64,000 bases of DNA from Cydia pomonella. Taxonomy: Eukaryota > Arthropoda > Insecta > Lepidoptera > Tortricidae. A model generated the notes under the pieces. The model did not search any database, was not told where the DNA came from, and saw only the letters and a list, made by a program, of their open reading frames with translations. Of the stretch, positions 34,842 through 47,704 are shown in pieces. Numbering within the stretch: the stretch's first letter is position 1; each line of letters starts with the position of its first letter. The DNA is taken from assembly GCF_033807575.1 (NCBI RefSeq), contig NC_084704.1, positions 7,525,056-7,589,055 of the forward strand. Direction: 5' to 3'. The position numbers were made by a program, and so were the translations under genes.

Positions 34842-35412
34842 AACTCTAAATCTTTATAAATAATAGTGGCCGTCTCTATGGCTCGTGTTAAGCATAAGTA
34901 GCTGTAAAAATAAATGAATGACGACCATAAATGAATATGCTTGCTGAATCTATTTCACATTATTTAATTAAAACTGAACCTCGTAAAGGCACCTTGTGTT
35001 TAAAAAATACTCAGACGATACTAAATAAATAGTATATCTACTCTGGCAAGCCAGGTTATCAGTAGAAAAAGGCGGCAAAGGCCATGCCAGGATAAGCTAA
35101 GTGATTCTGCCCCACAATCCCCCCATCGAGTTAGGGCTTGTAATTTTTATGGGTGTTGTGACTCTACTGTAGCATTAGTAAGCTAAACTTTAAAGCTTTT
35201 AGTAAAAAAAAAATACATTAAAAAGTGCTAAATAAACACAAGCTGCGATATACACGCATCAGCTCCAAGAGCTGCTAGTGTATCAAATAAAATAATATTA
35301 ATAATTATAAATCATATACGATCATTTACATTATTTTGCTTTTTTGTGAACTACAAGACACTTTCGAGTACAAGAAATACTAATAACAACTACTTTTGAG
35401 TACACTCACAAT

Positions 35413-36175
35413 ACATGTTTCTTAGGCTATGAAATTGACAGTCAACTAACACATTGCATGCATAATGATAAAGTTTGTAATAGATTAGCATCAGGCAATT
35501 ACGCATTGTTGAAACTAAAACCTCTAGTTAACCAAAAAACTTTAAAAACGGTATATTATGCCTATGTTAAAAGTGTACTAACTAATGCTATTATTATCTG
35601 GGGAAATGTTGTAGATGTAAACCGGGTGTTAATTTTACAAAAACGCTCGATTAGAATAATATGCGGGGTAAATTGGCGCACATCTGCGAGAACCTACTTT
35701 GTGAAGTTTGAGGTAATGACGGTCATATCATTGTTTATATACAACTCTGTGTTGGAAATTCACAAGAATGCAAGCACTCTGCTTAAGCGTTCGGATTGTC
35801 ACAATTTTAATACAAGGAACAGTAGCAAACTAATTCTTACATCACTTAGATTAAAAAAGTATCAAAAACAGGGAATTTTCATAAAAATAAAGCTATTTAA
35901 TAAACTGCCCACAAATGTCACAGATTTACCTTACAATTTATTCAAAAACACGGTGAAGACTTTTTTCCAAAACCATGCCTTCTATTCGATTACTGAATAT
36001 TTATCATTACAAAATATTTTAATTGACGCAAATTGTAAATAGATTTTTAATATTATTAAGCGTGTTTACTTCGTATAGTAAATTCATAGTGTATAATATT
36101 GTTAATTACTGACTTACCATGTAATGATGATCATGTTACCTTATGGTTAATAAATAAACTAAACTAAACTTTCAA
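35413..36175 (+). mobile_element. LINE ORF2 C-terminal fragment (CR1/Jockey-like)
   Basis: Open frame from about 35413 (TCFLGYEIDSQLTHC) to the stop at 36040-36042. It includes LKPLVNQKTLKTVYYAYVKS, NAIIIWGN, LQKRSIRIICG and FNKLPTNVTDLP, the region after the reverse transcriptase palm in CR1/Jockey-type elements. The RT catalytic domain is missing (5' truncation). It ends in an ATAAACTAAACTAAACT tail. The 194-codon frame is intact, implying recent insertion. Confidence 0.8.
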
Positions 36176-37153
36176 AAGTTACCATGATTTAAAAAAAAAA
36201 AGAGTTTTTCAATAAAAATACATGTCCAGATTGTTTACCTTTTATCTAATGCAAAAAAACGAACTATAGATATACAAATATATTATGATAAAATTGGTAA
36301 CTTTTCCAACTGATCGTGTCAACTAAGTTTTTTACTAGGGTTTATTTACACACGGATTTTTGCTAGCGCCATGTCTGCCTGCTACGCAGTTGGTAGAGGA
36401 AATACAGTTTGATGACCAAATTATTTCTTTATTTGTCAATTATAGTTACATAAGAAGTACATAATCTCTCCCGAGGTCAGGCCCAGCAGTGGGACTATGT
36501 ACTTCCGGCTTAACTTTTATTATTAATAATCATTACCATTACCTACCTACTTATTCATTACATAGAATATTGTAGGTATGCGCTGGAGACTATAGGTATA
36601 CTTCTTGATAACCAGTTTTTCCAGTTACAAAACGTGATATCACACGCTAAGTTCAAGGTGGCAACGATTTAGATAATCACAATTTAATTTACATACGTAT
36701 ATCTGCTTCTTATAACGATCTTTGTACCTGTTTGCGATTAATGATGTTTTACAGTTAATATTTTCCTGGTGTAGCCATAGGTGTTGAAGTGAAAAAAATT
36801 GTATTTAAACTACAACTTTGCCCCATTGTAAAACAAACTGTTGTATATTACTGGACTCCATTAGAGGAAATCAGTAGGAAAAGCATACACGCTTGCGTCT
36901 ACATTTTATCTTGAGTACTTACAAACATGTATCTTAAATCCAATCAGAATAGGTAAAAATTGTAGGAGTGAATAAAAAATAATTTATTTGTAAAAATGTA
37001 TTTATAAATCGGTGGTGTTTTATAACAGTTTCTTGATTAAAATCATGCATCACAGATATTACTATAGTTAAGTATACAGACAAACATAACATTAACGAAA
37101 TTAACCCAATTTTTCAATCAACGTAACTATTTCATTCTATTCCACGGTAAATT

Positions 37154-37288
37154 CCGTACACGGCAGGAAGAAGTTGATAACTCGAGAGAAAAAAATTAAG
37201 AAATTTGAACATTATGTAGTTCTATTTTAAGTTCAAATTTCCTCAATTTTATATCTCTAGTTATCAACTTCTTCCCGCCGTGTACCGA
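37154..37288. mobile_element. Short MITE
   Basis: CCGTACACGGCAGGAAGAAG then TTGATAACT is mirrored by AGTTATCAACTTCTTCCCGC then CGTGTAC. About 135 bp. Confidence 0.7.
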
Positions 37289-37876
37289 ATCATAATGACA
37301 TGGCATAGACTTACAGTGTTATCACAATTAAATACGATAAAATGACATTACCGTATCAAGATTTAAATCTTAAACTTAAACCACGTTACTTAGATAATCA
37401 GAGTTCGACTTCTTCTCTTTTATATAATGGCAAAAAAGAATGAATGGTATGAAGGAACTAAACATACATTACTTTACAGAAGTAAGCATACTTGAGATGG
37501 GATGCTATCGCCCACATTGCTAACTGTCCATTGGTGGACCTTATTAAAAAAGGCATAAAGTCCACCGATGGACAGTTAAAGTGTTGCTGTTTGCACTGCA
37601 TGGGATAGGGTCTTTCGACCTCATACCGCAGTAAACTTGTTAAAAAACTCAAACTCCTATCAACTGACTACGATCTAATTCTGAATATCATATGCAATTC
37701 AATATCATTCTGAATATTATTCATATATGTATAATTCGGAATATCATTCATTTGAAACAAAAATTATCAGATCAACTGAAAAAGATTCTACTCCAACAGG
37801 CTAGGAAATCTTAGAGAATACAATAACCAGTAATCTATTCAATCAAACAACTACAAAAATCATAATGCCAATGCTA

Positions 37877-38013
37877 AGGGTGGTATTCCACCAATCTCTT
37901 GGTCTTGCCAATTTCTTGGTCCAATGTGTATTTGCATCTCACGTTTTGCTTAATGAGAGAGTGAGACGCAATGCACGTTGGACCAAGAAATAGGACAGGT
38001 GGAATACCACCCT
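37877..38013. mobile_element. Short MITE (GGTGGTATTCCACC ends)
   Basis: Left AGGGTGGTATTCCACC, right GGTGGAATACCACCCT, with internal complementary TTGGTCCAA and TTGGACCAA. About 137 bp. Confidence 0.75.
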
Positions 38014-38545
38014 AATATTTCGGAGGGAATTTTCATGCCTAAAATAAAACAGTGGTGGCAGTTCCAATACAAAAACAGCATATCATCGCCCACAAACTCA
38101 AAAGTCGTAATTATAAACCTTATTACCAAGTCATAAAGTCCATCCATGGTCCAAAAGTATTGCTGTTGGTTTACACAACATGTACATGAATTTAGAATAC
38201 TGTATTTTTCACACATTAATCTCTTGACCGCCACCGACCGCTACCGTTACACACGACAATGTGTACAGATTAAAATGCACTTCAATTCATTACAATAGAG
38301 TTCACCTTGCACTTTAGCGCTCTCCTGGACGCAACCTAAAGTAACCCGGGGTCAACTTTGGAAACCCAATCCTAATAAAATACTCCTGGCGGCTAAACAT
38401 TGCTAAGTAGATCACTCAAATTATACCCGTATTGTCTTTTATTACAAAAGCAATTCTGAATTATAACGCTTTCAATAAGATTGTGTTTATCTTTACGCAT
38501 ACAGATGATTAAAAATGGTATTTAGATATTAATTTATGAATACTG

Positions 38546-39060
38546 TTAAAGCTAGAAAGCTGCCAGCTCTCTCATCTGTTTATTATCTTAATAATATTCC
38601 TGTTCCTTTTTTTGAGTAGAAAAGTAAGCTACCATTTAAATGCTCAAAGCCGTTAACTGCTGTCTACTCTGTATCCCATCATCAATTTTAACGGTATCCC
38701 TAAAAGCATGTACCTAAACACGTCGCTTCTTTCTCAAGATTCTTCAATACTTTCTGCTTGTGATGTCCTAATTGACCTCATCAAACTTAAAAAAGTATTA
38801 ATATAAAACAGGAATTTATATTCGAGCGCTTAAAACTGCTAACTACTCGATATTCAGTTTATTTTCCAAAACTATTTAAACTATAAAATTTTATCCCAAC
38901 TAAAACATCATTATAATCCTATCTGTTGAGCTCTGCGTGTGATGTCTGCAACGTTAAAGATCTTAAACTATTGTAATAGCAATAGTATCAAAGACCATTT
39001 ATATTCGACCGCCTAAAACTACCAATAACTCGATTCAAATTCTTCAACATCGCCAAAAAA
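38546..39060 (-). pseudogene. Degenerate tandem copies of the MSH6 terminal exon end
   Basis: The + strand text at the MSH6 stop (TTAAATGCTCAAAGCCGCCA...CATCTGTTTCCCATCATC-like) recurs in decayed form. At 38636 it reads TTAAATGCTCAAAGCCGTTA, TCCCATCATCAA and GGTATCCCTAAAAGC. At 38546 it reads TTAAAGCTAGAAAGCTGCCA then TCTCATCTGTTT. Two weaker relatives (TATATTCGAxCGCxTAAAAC) start at 38818 and 39000. None is in frame. They lie in what should be the MSH6 3' UTR or just beyond. Confidence 0.6.
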
Positions 39061-39094
39061 AATAGTAAACAATTTTATCAAAAGTACGACATTA

Positions 39095-42000
39095 TTAAAT
39101 GCTCAAAGCCGCCAGCAGCTCCCTAATCTGTTTCCCATCATCCGACTTCACAATATCCCTGAAGGCGCGCACGCACGCGGCCTCCCTCTCGAGCTGCCTC
39201 GCCCGGTGGTGCGCCCGGCGCGTGACGGCGGCGGGCACGCCGGCGAGGCGCGCGGCGTTGAAGCCGTACGACTTGGGGCACGCGCCGCCCGACAGCTTGT
39301 ACAGGAACGTGATGCTCTCCTCGGGGATGTGCTCGTCGCTGTCCGCTGTGGACTCGTCGGTTTCCACCATGCACGCCTGTTATGACGATTGGAAATAGTC
39401 AATCGTTTTAAAAACAATTCCTATATAAATTTAGGATTAGAACACGTAGTTCAATAAAAATGACATAAATCTACAACCTTTTATTGATGATAAGAAATAC
39501 TTCGGATTTTGGCTGAGTATGAATATACCGTTAACACCTGGAGGCCTGTTTAATCCACCATTGTATTTTTATCTTTATTTTGACAAATTATAATTGCATT
39601 TGTCTCAGCAAGTTATTTATTCCTGGGCCGCTAGAGTTTAAAGATGGCAAAGGATAAACTAATTTTCCGAGCTGTTGACAATCTTAATAGAGCCATTAGT
39701 ACCCTAGTATTGAATGTTTATAACCACCACTTTTAGTGTCCATCCGCAGCAGCAACAGCAATAGAAAGCGTGAAGCGTGAATATAACTTTCTATGGATAG
39801 GGCAGTAAGCATATGCAAATATAGAAAATCTGATAATGCGATGGTTAATTTTCCGATTATATTTCTTTACAGTAGCGACGACCCATAAACGATATCTCTA
39901 GAGAAGGAGAGCCGACCCCAATTACAAATGAGACGAGGCTGGAAGAAAAAGAACATATTTGTTTACAGTGCTCACCATATGTCCCAACACAACTCCCGGA
40001 TGCGACGCCAGATGGTGTACGAGCGAGTGGTAGTGCGTGGAGAACAGCACGCGGCAGCCGCGCCCGGCCAGCTCCACGCACACCGCCGACGCGATCGCCG
40101 TCCCGTCGTACGTCGACGTGCCGCGCCCTGGGGATAATGAAGCTTATTATTACAGGGTTATGGTTTACTTTAGCTTAACACGGAGTAGGAGACATGGCTC
40201 CAGTTTCCAAGTGCTATTCGTATAATCGTAAATGTATATGCTGCAGCGTGTGAAATTGAAGCTTTAAAAGAGATGTAAGGAGATAAGACTCCGTTTTAGC
40301 TTGACACAGATAGTGAAAACCAAGAGATATATTTTCAGATAATTTGACGCTATCGTCGTTAGTGGTCGTGTTATGAAACAAGAATGTAAGTGAATAATAC
40401 GTTCGTTTCTAGACTTTTAGCCTCTATTCGGAAAATTGGATTACGAGTCCACTTGGCTGATGTGATAAAACAAAATATTCTAAGGTTTTATCATTTACCA
40501 AGCTCGTCTAACAGCACTAAATAATACACAGTGGCACGCTTAATATGGCTGCCTTCTCGTCCACGAGGAACGGGGACGGCCCCAATAGAATATTAACGGC
40601 CGCGCCGAACCGCGTGAACACGCAGTCACTAGGCTTAGTCTGCATTCGGACACTGGGACGTATCAACCCTGTCACCGTCGCTTTCAGTATTAAAACAAAA
40701 AAAAAACTTACCAAGTTCATCCAACAGCACCAAAGAATGCACGGTGGCGTGCTTAACTATAGCCGCTGTCTCATTCATTTCCACAAGGAACGTGGACTGT
40801 CCCGATAAGATATCGTCGGCCGCGCCGAGCCGTGTGAACACGCGGTCCACTAGACTTAGACTACATTCTGACGCTGGCACGTATGAACCCTGGAATATAC
40901 GTTGAATTGTAGTTAAAAGGCCCAATCATCTTTGGCAGTCCGGCGTATGGCAAGTCTTTTTAGGATCTGATAATTTTATTCTGATACTAGAAAAAGTCCA
41001 TGGGCGGCGGTAATCGCTTATCATCAGGTGATCCGTCAGCTCGTTTGCCTCCAATATCATAAAAAAGGTGAATAATTTTTAGTATTACTTATTTTCTTTC
41101 AAAGTAGACCGAGTGGACGCTCAAGCGGGGCGTACCGCAGCGCGGAATGTGCGACGTTCATAACAAACAAATGCAAATATATGCGAACGGCTTCAGTGCA
41201 CGCTGCTTTGACGCACGGTCCGTTTGACGTCAAGCTGCCCGCCCCATCGAACGTCCTACTACACCCTCACCACTAAACTTTAAAAAACCTTGGAACTTGA
41301 AACCTAAAACTTACCAAATGCGCCAAAACAGTGAGTAGTCCCAACTGCCGCATGAGTGTGGACTTGCCGCCCATGTTGGGCCCCGTCAGCAGCAGCAGCG
41401 CGGCTTCTCCGCCTAGATTCGTGTCGTTGGGGATGAACTCCGCCACGGGTATGCACGGGTGCCGCCCGTCTACTATGTTTATGAAGGGCTGCAACAATGA
41501 AATACAGATTAAATTGATATAGTAAAAATATAAAGTTAAAAGCCTATCTAAGGAATTTATAACCAAAAGTTCGTTAATTGTATTAAAAGAGCACAGAACG
41601 CCATCCTTCGAGTGATTGCCAACGCACCGTGGTTCACCCGAAACGATGAAATACACGATTATCTCAATATGACCACCATAAAGGAAGAGATCAAAAAATT
41701 CACAAACAATTATATTGAGCGCCTAGCAAGCCACCCTAACCCACTGGCTTCAAAATTACTGGATAAGACTAAAACTGTACATAGACTTAAAAGGAAGCAC
41801 ATTGTGCAAAATTAATGTTTGGTTAAATGAGACGATGGTCTCCAAAACCCCAATGTCAATTCCTACATACATCAAAACTGATTATAGTCGTTACCGACTG
41901 ATGGCAGTTCCAAACAGGAAAAAAAAAATTGTATTAAATATGTAAATCCACCGCGGCGCACTGAATTGTGGCCTTACAATAGTCCCCAACAGGCCTGGTT

Positions 42001-45000
42001 GCTAATAGAAAACTTCTAAACTAAAATATCCGTCAGCTCCAGATTTTTTAAGATTCTTGCTTTTCTTCGCTCCTGGTTGAAAATAATATTCGGCAGACAA
42101 GCAAACTCTGTTGCCTCACAAATTCTGCTAAAGCCAGCAGTGAACGGCAGCCTCCCAAATGCTCCCAAAACTCATGGTTGCTAGAAAACTTCTCGAACAT
42201 TCGGTTGTTCGAGGCTTATAGGATGTCACGCGTTTACATATTGACGCTGTATCACCTTTTGCTCCGGGTCGAAAGTAACACTCGGCAGACAAACTTCCCC
42301 GCTCTGCTGCCTCGCAAACTCTGCTAAAGCCAGAAGTATGTCCAGCACCGCGACGCACTGCACGGCGGCGTCCCAATACGCGTGGTTGCTGGAGAACTTC
42401 TCGAACATTCGACGACTCAGGTCTTTTAGGACGTCGCGCTTTTGCTCCTCGGCCGCCGTCATACGGGCTAAGAGGTCCTGAAATGATATAATATGTTATA
42501 AAGGAATAAAAGGAAGGGAATACTATTCAATAAAAAAAATATCAATTATTTCATGCTTTTACCCCGTAACACAATTAGACAAACACATAACGACACAATG
42601 GCATACTATATACAATCAACGATAACCAATCAGTGTAAAGTAAATTATATTTTAAATTATTTCTCAGTCAATCGATATTTCACTTGAGTCTAATATAGAG
42701 TTGGACCACGCTGAGTTTAAGTTTATGTATGTTCACTGCTAAGTGTGTTCAAAGTTATACTATGGTCAGAGTTTATCTGGTTCGTATTAGCGTAGAAAAA
42801 AAGCTGATTTTTTTCATTGGCGAAGCGAAAATCACTTCCTTTTGAGCACTCGATTTCACCCTAGCCTACAATTTTTAAATTCTGACTTCGTTCTGATTAC
42901 GCTTTGCTTATGTTTCAGCTTTTACCTTAGTTTCACTGGTAGAGAACCGCTTGAACCCTTTACGCGCGCCTTCCATGTGGTAGTCCGAGGTTGCTCTTTT
43001 CGTAGCGCTTTCTGGTACCTCTATCTGATAACGCTTCTTGTCGGTTCCCACGTACTTCAACTGAAACACACACGCATGAGAACTTATTTAAATATTCATA
43101 TAATGTTAGATAAACTTATAGGCTGATTTTGATGAAGTTAATAACCAGTGTCTCTGTGAGGTATAGACCTCGCGAACCTCCAAAACCTGTGTCTACAAAA
43201 AAATCATGTAATTGTAGAAACTGCTCACATTCCAGGAGAATCGGTTGAGAAATGTGACCTGTAGAAAACAGCCGGACAAACATACGAAAGCAGTTTTGTC
43301 CAAGCAAAAACGGAGACACTTCACGCTCGCCGCTCAATAACGTCGTATCATAACGTAATCCAAAGTCGAATATCCACACAAACTCAAAATGATATTACCA
43401 ATAAACGAGTTTTTGTCTGTGTAATTTAAATTAATGCCAATAAATACATACTTTTTCTACTCGTAATGGTTGAATTAAGATTTCGTATACCTAACTATAA
43501 CTGCGTACTTTTCATGTAATAAGTGCCCCCAACTCATCTATAATATTCATTTCGATACGATCAGGGCCGAATTTCCGTCTAGGCCCACGAGACCTGGGCT
43601 AAGCAATGGTTTTGTGATGGAGAATGGGGTCCCAATAAATTCTAAGTGCCATACCAAGTGCCTAGGGGCCCTAATTCTCCGGGCCTGGATACGCTGTACT
43701 CAACTATGAAAAATCACGTGCCGCCGCGCTCCCATAGAAAAGTCTAAACGGGTGCGGGGTGGGACTAAATAGTCGCGCCTTTATGTCTTAGTACTACATT
43801 TTTATCTACTGAGATACTTACCAATTTTCATGAACTATTTAGGTTTTATAGTAAAAAAGTAGGTATTATTTTAGATATATGACTCGTAGAAAAAGTATTG
43901 TATACAATAGTGATATAATCAAGCTTTTCAATCTCGTAACTTACTTAGGCAACTCAGCAAGCTTCGTTGCCTAATCACGGTTCTCGTCTAAAAAGCTCTC
44001 TATTATAACACGATTGTATGAAATAGGATGGTTGACCCAGTAGTTGACCACGCACCGGTAGTTGACCATTTGCGACTTCAAATGTCAATATTAAGAATTC
44101 CCGCCACTATCTGGTATTTTTTAAGTTGCCTACATGTTATTTCAACTTTAACTGACAAACCAATCACATTCCCGATGACATGAGACAAAAAATGTAGCCT
44201 ACACTATCATTTTACTTCCGCTCGTCGCCGTTAGTTGCCGATCTGCCGCCATTACAGTTAGGCACGTGTTCTGACAGGTAAGCCTATTTTATTGTTAATT
44301 GGCATTGTTTTTGAATGAACCTTATTGTAATGATTGTTTTTTGTAAAGTTTAAATGTTTATCTTCTCGCCTTCAACGTAGTTTTAAATATAACTACCCTA
44401 TTTCATGACTTTTTTAAACTGGTTAACTTCTGGTGCATGTTTTTCTTGGTTTTCCTATAGTTGACCAGATGGTCAACGACTGGCTATATGGTTTTTATTT
44501 TTTATTTTCTTTTTTTAACTGGATTTTTATAGCTTTGGCATATTCAATACCACCTCTCACGATTTTAAGGTCCAAATCGTGGTGGTTCCTTAAGTTGACC
44601 AGTGGTTTGACTTTGGTACCACGTACAAAAAAAAAAGCTCCTATGGTTGACCAAGCCTTATAAAACATTATTCTTTGCTTTGCTTGTTTTAGATTAAAAA
44701 ATGCCACCAAAAAAGAAATTCTTTCAATATAGTGAGGACGACGTTCACGAAGCAGTAAAAGAAATACATTCTGGGAAAAAAATTAGAGAAACATGCCGCA
44801 AATATAAAATCCCCCTTTCAATGTGATTGCTAAGACTGAATATGAAAACTTGTTGATCTAAATTAAAAAAAAGATATTGCTTCTAATTTAAATAAAGTTG
44901 ATCATAAAAAACAAGCTACTTTTTATTATTTTTTGCTATTTTTGCCTTGTTTTGAAATTGGTCAACTTTGGGTACAAAACTTAACAACTACTGGGGCCTG

Positions 45001-47620
45001 CTGGTCAAACTTAGGCACATTCCCGTTTTTGGAATTTTAAAAATATTATAAAAAAAACCTGAACGTAATTCTGTGTTTTTTTTTCTTATCTCGACTTTTA
45101 ATTAGACAATATTCAATATAAAAAATAAACTAAAAGTAAACGTCCAAATAGTTTTAAATAACAACGATTTAAAGTCAAAATTTGTCCTTAACTGGTTTGG
45201 GACTGGGTCAACCATCCTACTATTTTATTTTCAATTATAAAGTCTAAACCTGAAATAAATTCCCTCGTGTTACATGTTAGATCCATAGAAATAGGATAGT
45301 ATAGAACGACTGTCAAACTTGGAAAGTGTGACCAAAAATGAAATGCAAGTGTGTGCGTAAATTGTCTATGTGCGAACAAAAATAGTGATGTCATGTTACA
45401 ACATATTAATAATCTATCGATGTTTAACTGCTTTATCGACTACTTTTTCAAATGTGTTTGAAAAAGTTGAAAATGATAAAGTTGAAGTTGTTTGAAAATG
45501 TGTTCGCAAAGAGTTGACTTACCAAAGAAAAGTTGAATTTCGTGCCTTTTCTTGCTGACAACTTGGGTTGGATGTGTATACGCTGTGTACAAGTATACGC
45601 TGTCTTGTGTTTTCTTGTGTTGGCGGCAAAGCCGTGGAAAAGTGGTTAAAATGTAAGTACTGTGTTGGAAAGTGAAGTTTAAATTTATCGCTAAACATGT
45701 ACACGTTCAAAAAAGGTATTATAACAATCGTTATTATTTTAAGTCGGTTATAAAGGTAATATCTTAATGATGTCTTGTGAACAACTAATTCCATACCTAC
45801 TAATATACCGACAAGTTATCGATACAGTCATATGAACATTTTGTCAAGCCCTAGCGTAAAGTAACAGTTTAGGTTTTTACACAAAATATTCTTTATTATT
45901 GACTAATATGATGAAATATTAACACACAATTGAAGAAAAACTTATAATGAACTGTTATAATTGGTTTTTTACACTTTTTATGCTGTTAATTTGATAAAAT
46001 ATCGTTACGAAAATTTCGCTAGGAATATCATAATTACCTGTGAAATGAGTATTTTCCTGGGTTTTTTGGCCCTGAAACACTACAATCCGGCACACAACAT
46101 GACACCATCGTCATTAAATTACTTAAAATATATTTTTCTTTTTGATTCGCTTATATTTTTCACGTTAAAAAATACGGCAATATGATTTTGGCCGCCTCGG
46201 CCGCCTTCGAACTCAAAATTGGTTACGTTTTCTCATATGTAGCCTGCCTCTTTTGCACTTATGGCTTGTTCATATACGTCATGGCTTCCCTTTCGCACAC
46301 TTCATCTGTCTGTCAAGCGAAGCGACTGACATGTCTCTGGTTAGATCTTACCCGACACTTGAAGTACTTCTCCTGCTCAGCCAGATACTCGTTGAGCTCC
46401 TTCTGTATATCGTCAATAAGTTGCAGAGTGCTGTCATACTCCGGATCAACGCCCGCGCCGGGCAGGATGCGACCTTCTTTCTCGGCCTCGGATTGGTTGA
46501 ATCCTTCCTGAAACATAACACTATTATATTATGTATCCATTGTCCACAGACAATTAAAGCTAAAAGGTTACTTCCGATAACGTGACAGTGACGGAATAAT
46601 CAAACATTATAATTATATCCTAATCGTCGCAGTAATGCGACAACGAACGTCACTCACAAGTCTTTGATCTCAACTGTCATCAATCGGGAAAAACTTCAAA
46701 GTATCACTATAGAATAGATCTCTTCCTCGTAGAATATGGACAATCTAAAAAGTATGTAAATGTAAAAATGTACTGGGATGACGGATGCAAAAAGTCACGT
46801 GACAATCCACGATTGTTATCATAGGTACGCCTTTGATTGTGCTGTCGTGAACTGTCCTGCTATGTACTATCAATTATTTCATTGATTTTAATTTAGACCG
46901 TCGCTCCAAAACAGGAGTGTCAGTCAGTCGATGTTCGGTCAACACGGAGATTGAAACCTGTCTGTCACACAAAAGAATTACCAACCTTGAAAAACTTCAA
47001 CGTATCTCTGTAATCCGGAAACTTTCCATGCGGATTAAATTTCGTTAATTTCTTCAACATTCCGCTTTCTGCGTCATCAAATAACTCAACAAGTTTCAAC
47101 GCCGACTGGAATCCATTGAGCACGGCGATAAAGTCAAGGACTTTGCGTTTAGAGTAGGTCCTCTCTTCGTAGAAGATGGCGCGTGAGTCGGGGTGTGATG
47201 TCGAGCGCTTCAGGTTGCCGAGGGTGTGCACTCTGCAAACGAACATCGCATTATAGATAACGCAATATGTACTAACGTACAGTCACGGACTTTAGATAAG
47301 ATAAGATAAGATAAGATAAGTTTATTAACCTCAAAAGTTTACACCTAATACATAATTTCTTATAATATATTACATAGGATTCATTGTCCAAGAGTTTTTC
47401 GCTGATACTTAAAATAGGTATGAACCTGTGCTATAAGTACCAGTTACCTTCCATTTGTCTCTATATACTTTATACATGTATTATATCTAGACGGGTGTTA
47501 TTATAATCATACTGTAAAGAAAGTTATGCACAATCTATGTAAAGATTAGGAAATATTACTAATAATCTATAATAATATTAGAAAATAATCTAGAACATCA
47601 GAAACAAAAAAACAGCGTGC

Positions 47621-47704
<84 letters not shown>

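Larger units (their letters stand above)
31238..39094. other. Intergenic region between UGT-C and MSH6
   Basis: 7.9 kb without an intact host gene. It should include the UGT-C leader exon and promoter (a splice acceptor lies at 31246-31247, minus) and, near 39 kb, the MSH6 3' UTR. Mobile elements and unusual sequence are listed separately. Other stretches such as 32.8-33.6 kb and 36.2-37.1 kb are AT-rich with nothing I can name. Confidence 0.6.

Noticed and set aside
39099..39417. Arginine- and alanine-rich frames opposite or overlapping MSH6 exon 19
   Set aside because: GC-rich shadows of the real exon in other frames.
45519..45794. 91-codon frame upstream of the pogo-like element
   Set aside because: No domain, lies in a MSH6 intron, AT-rich composition.
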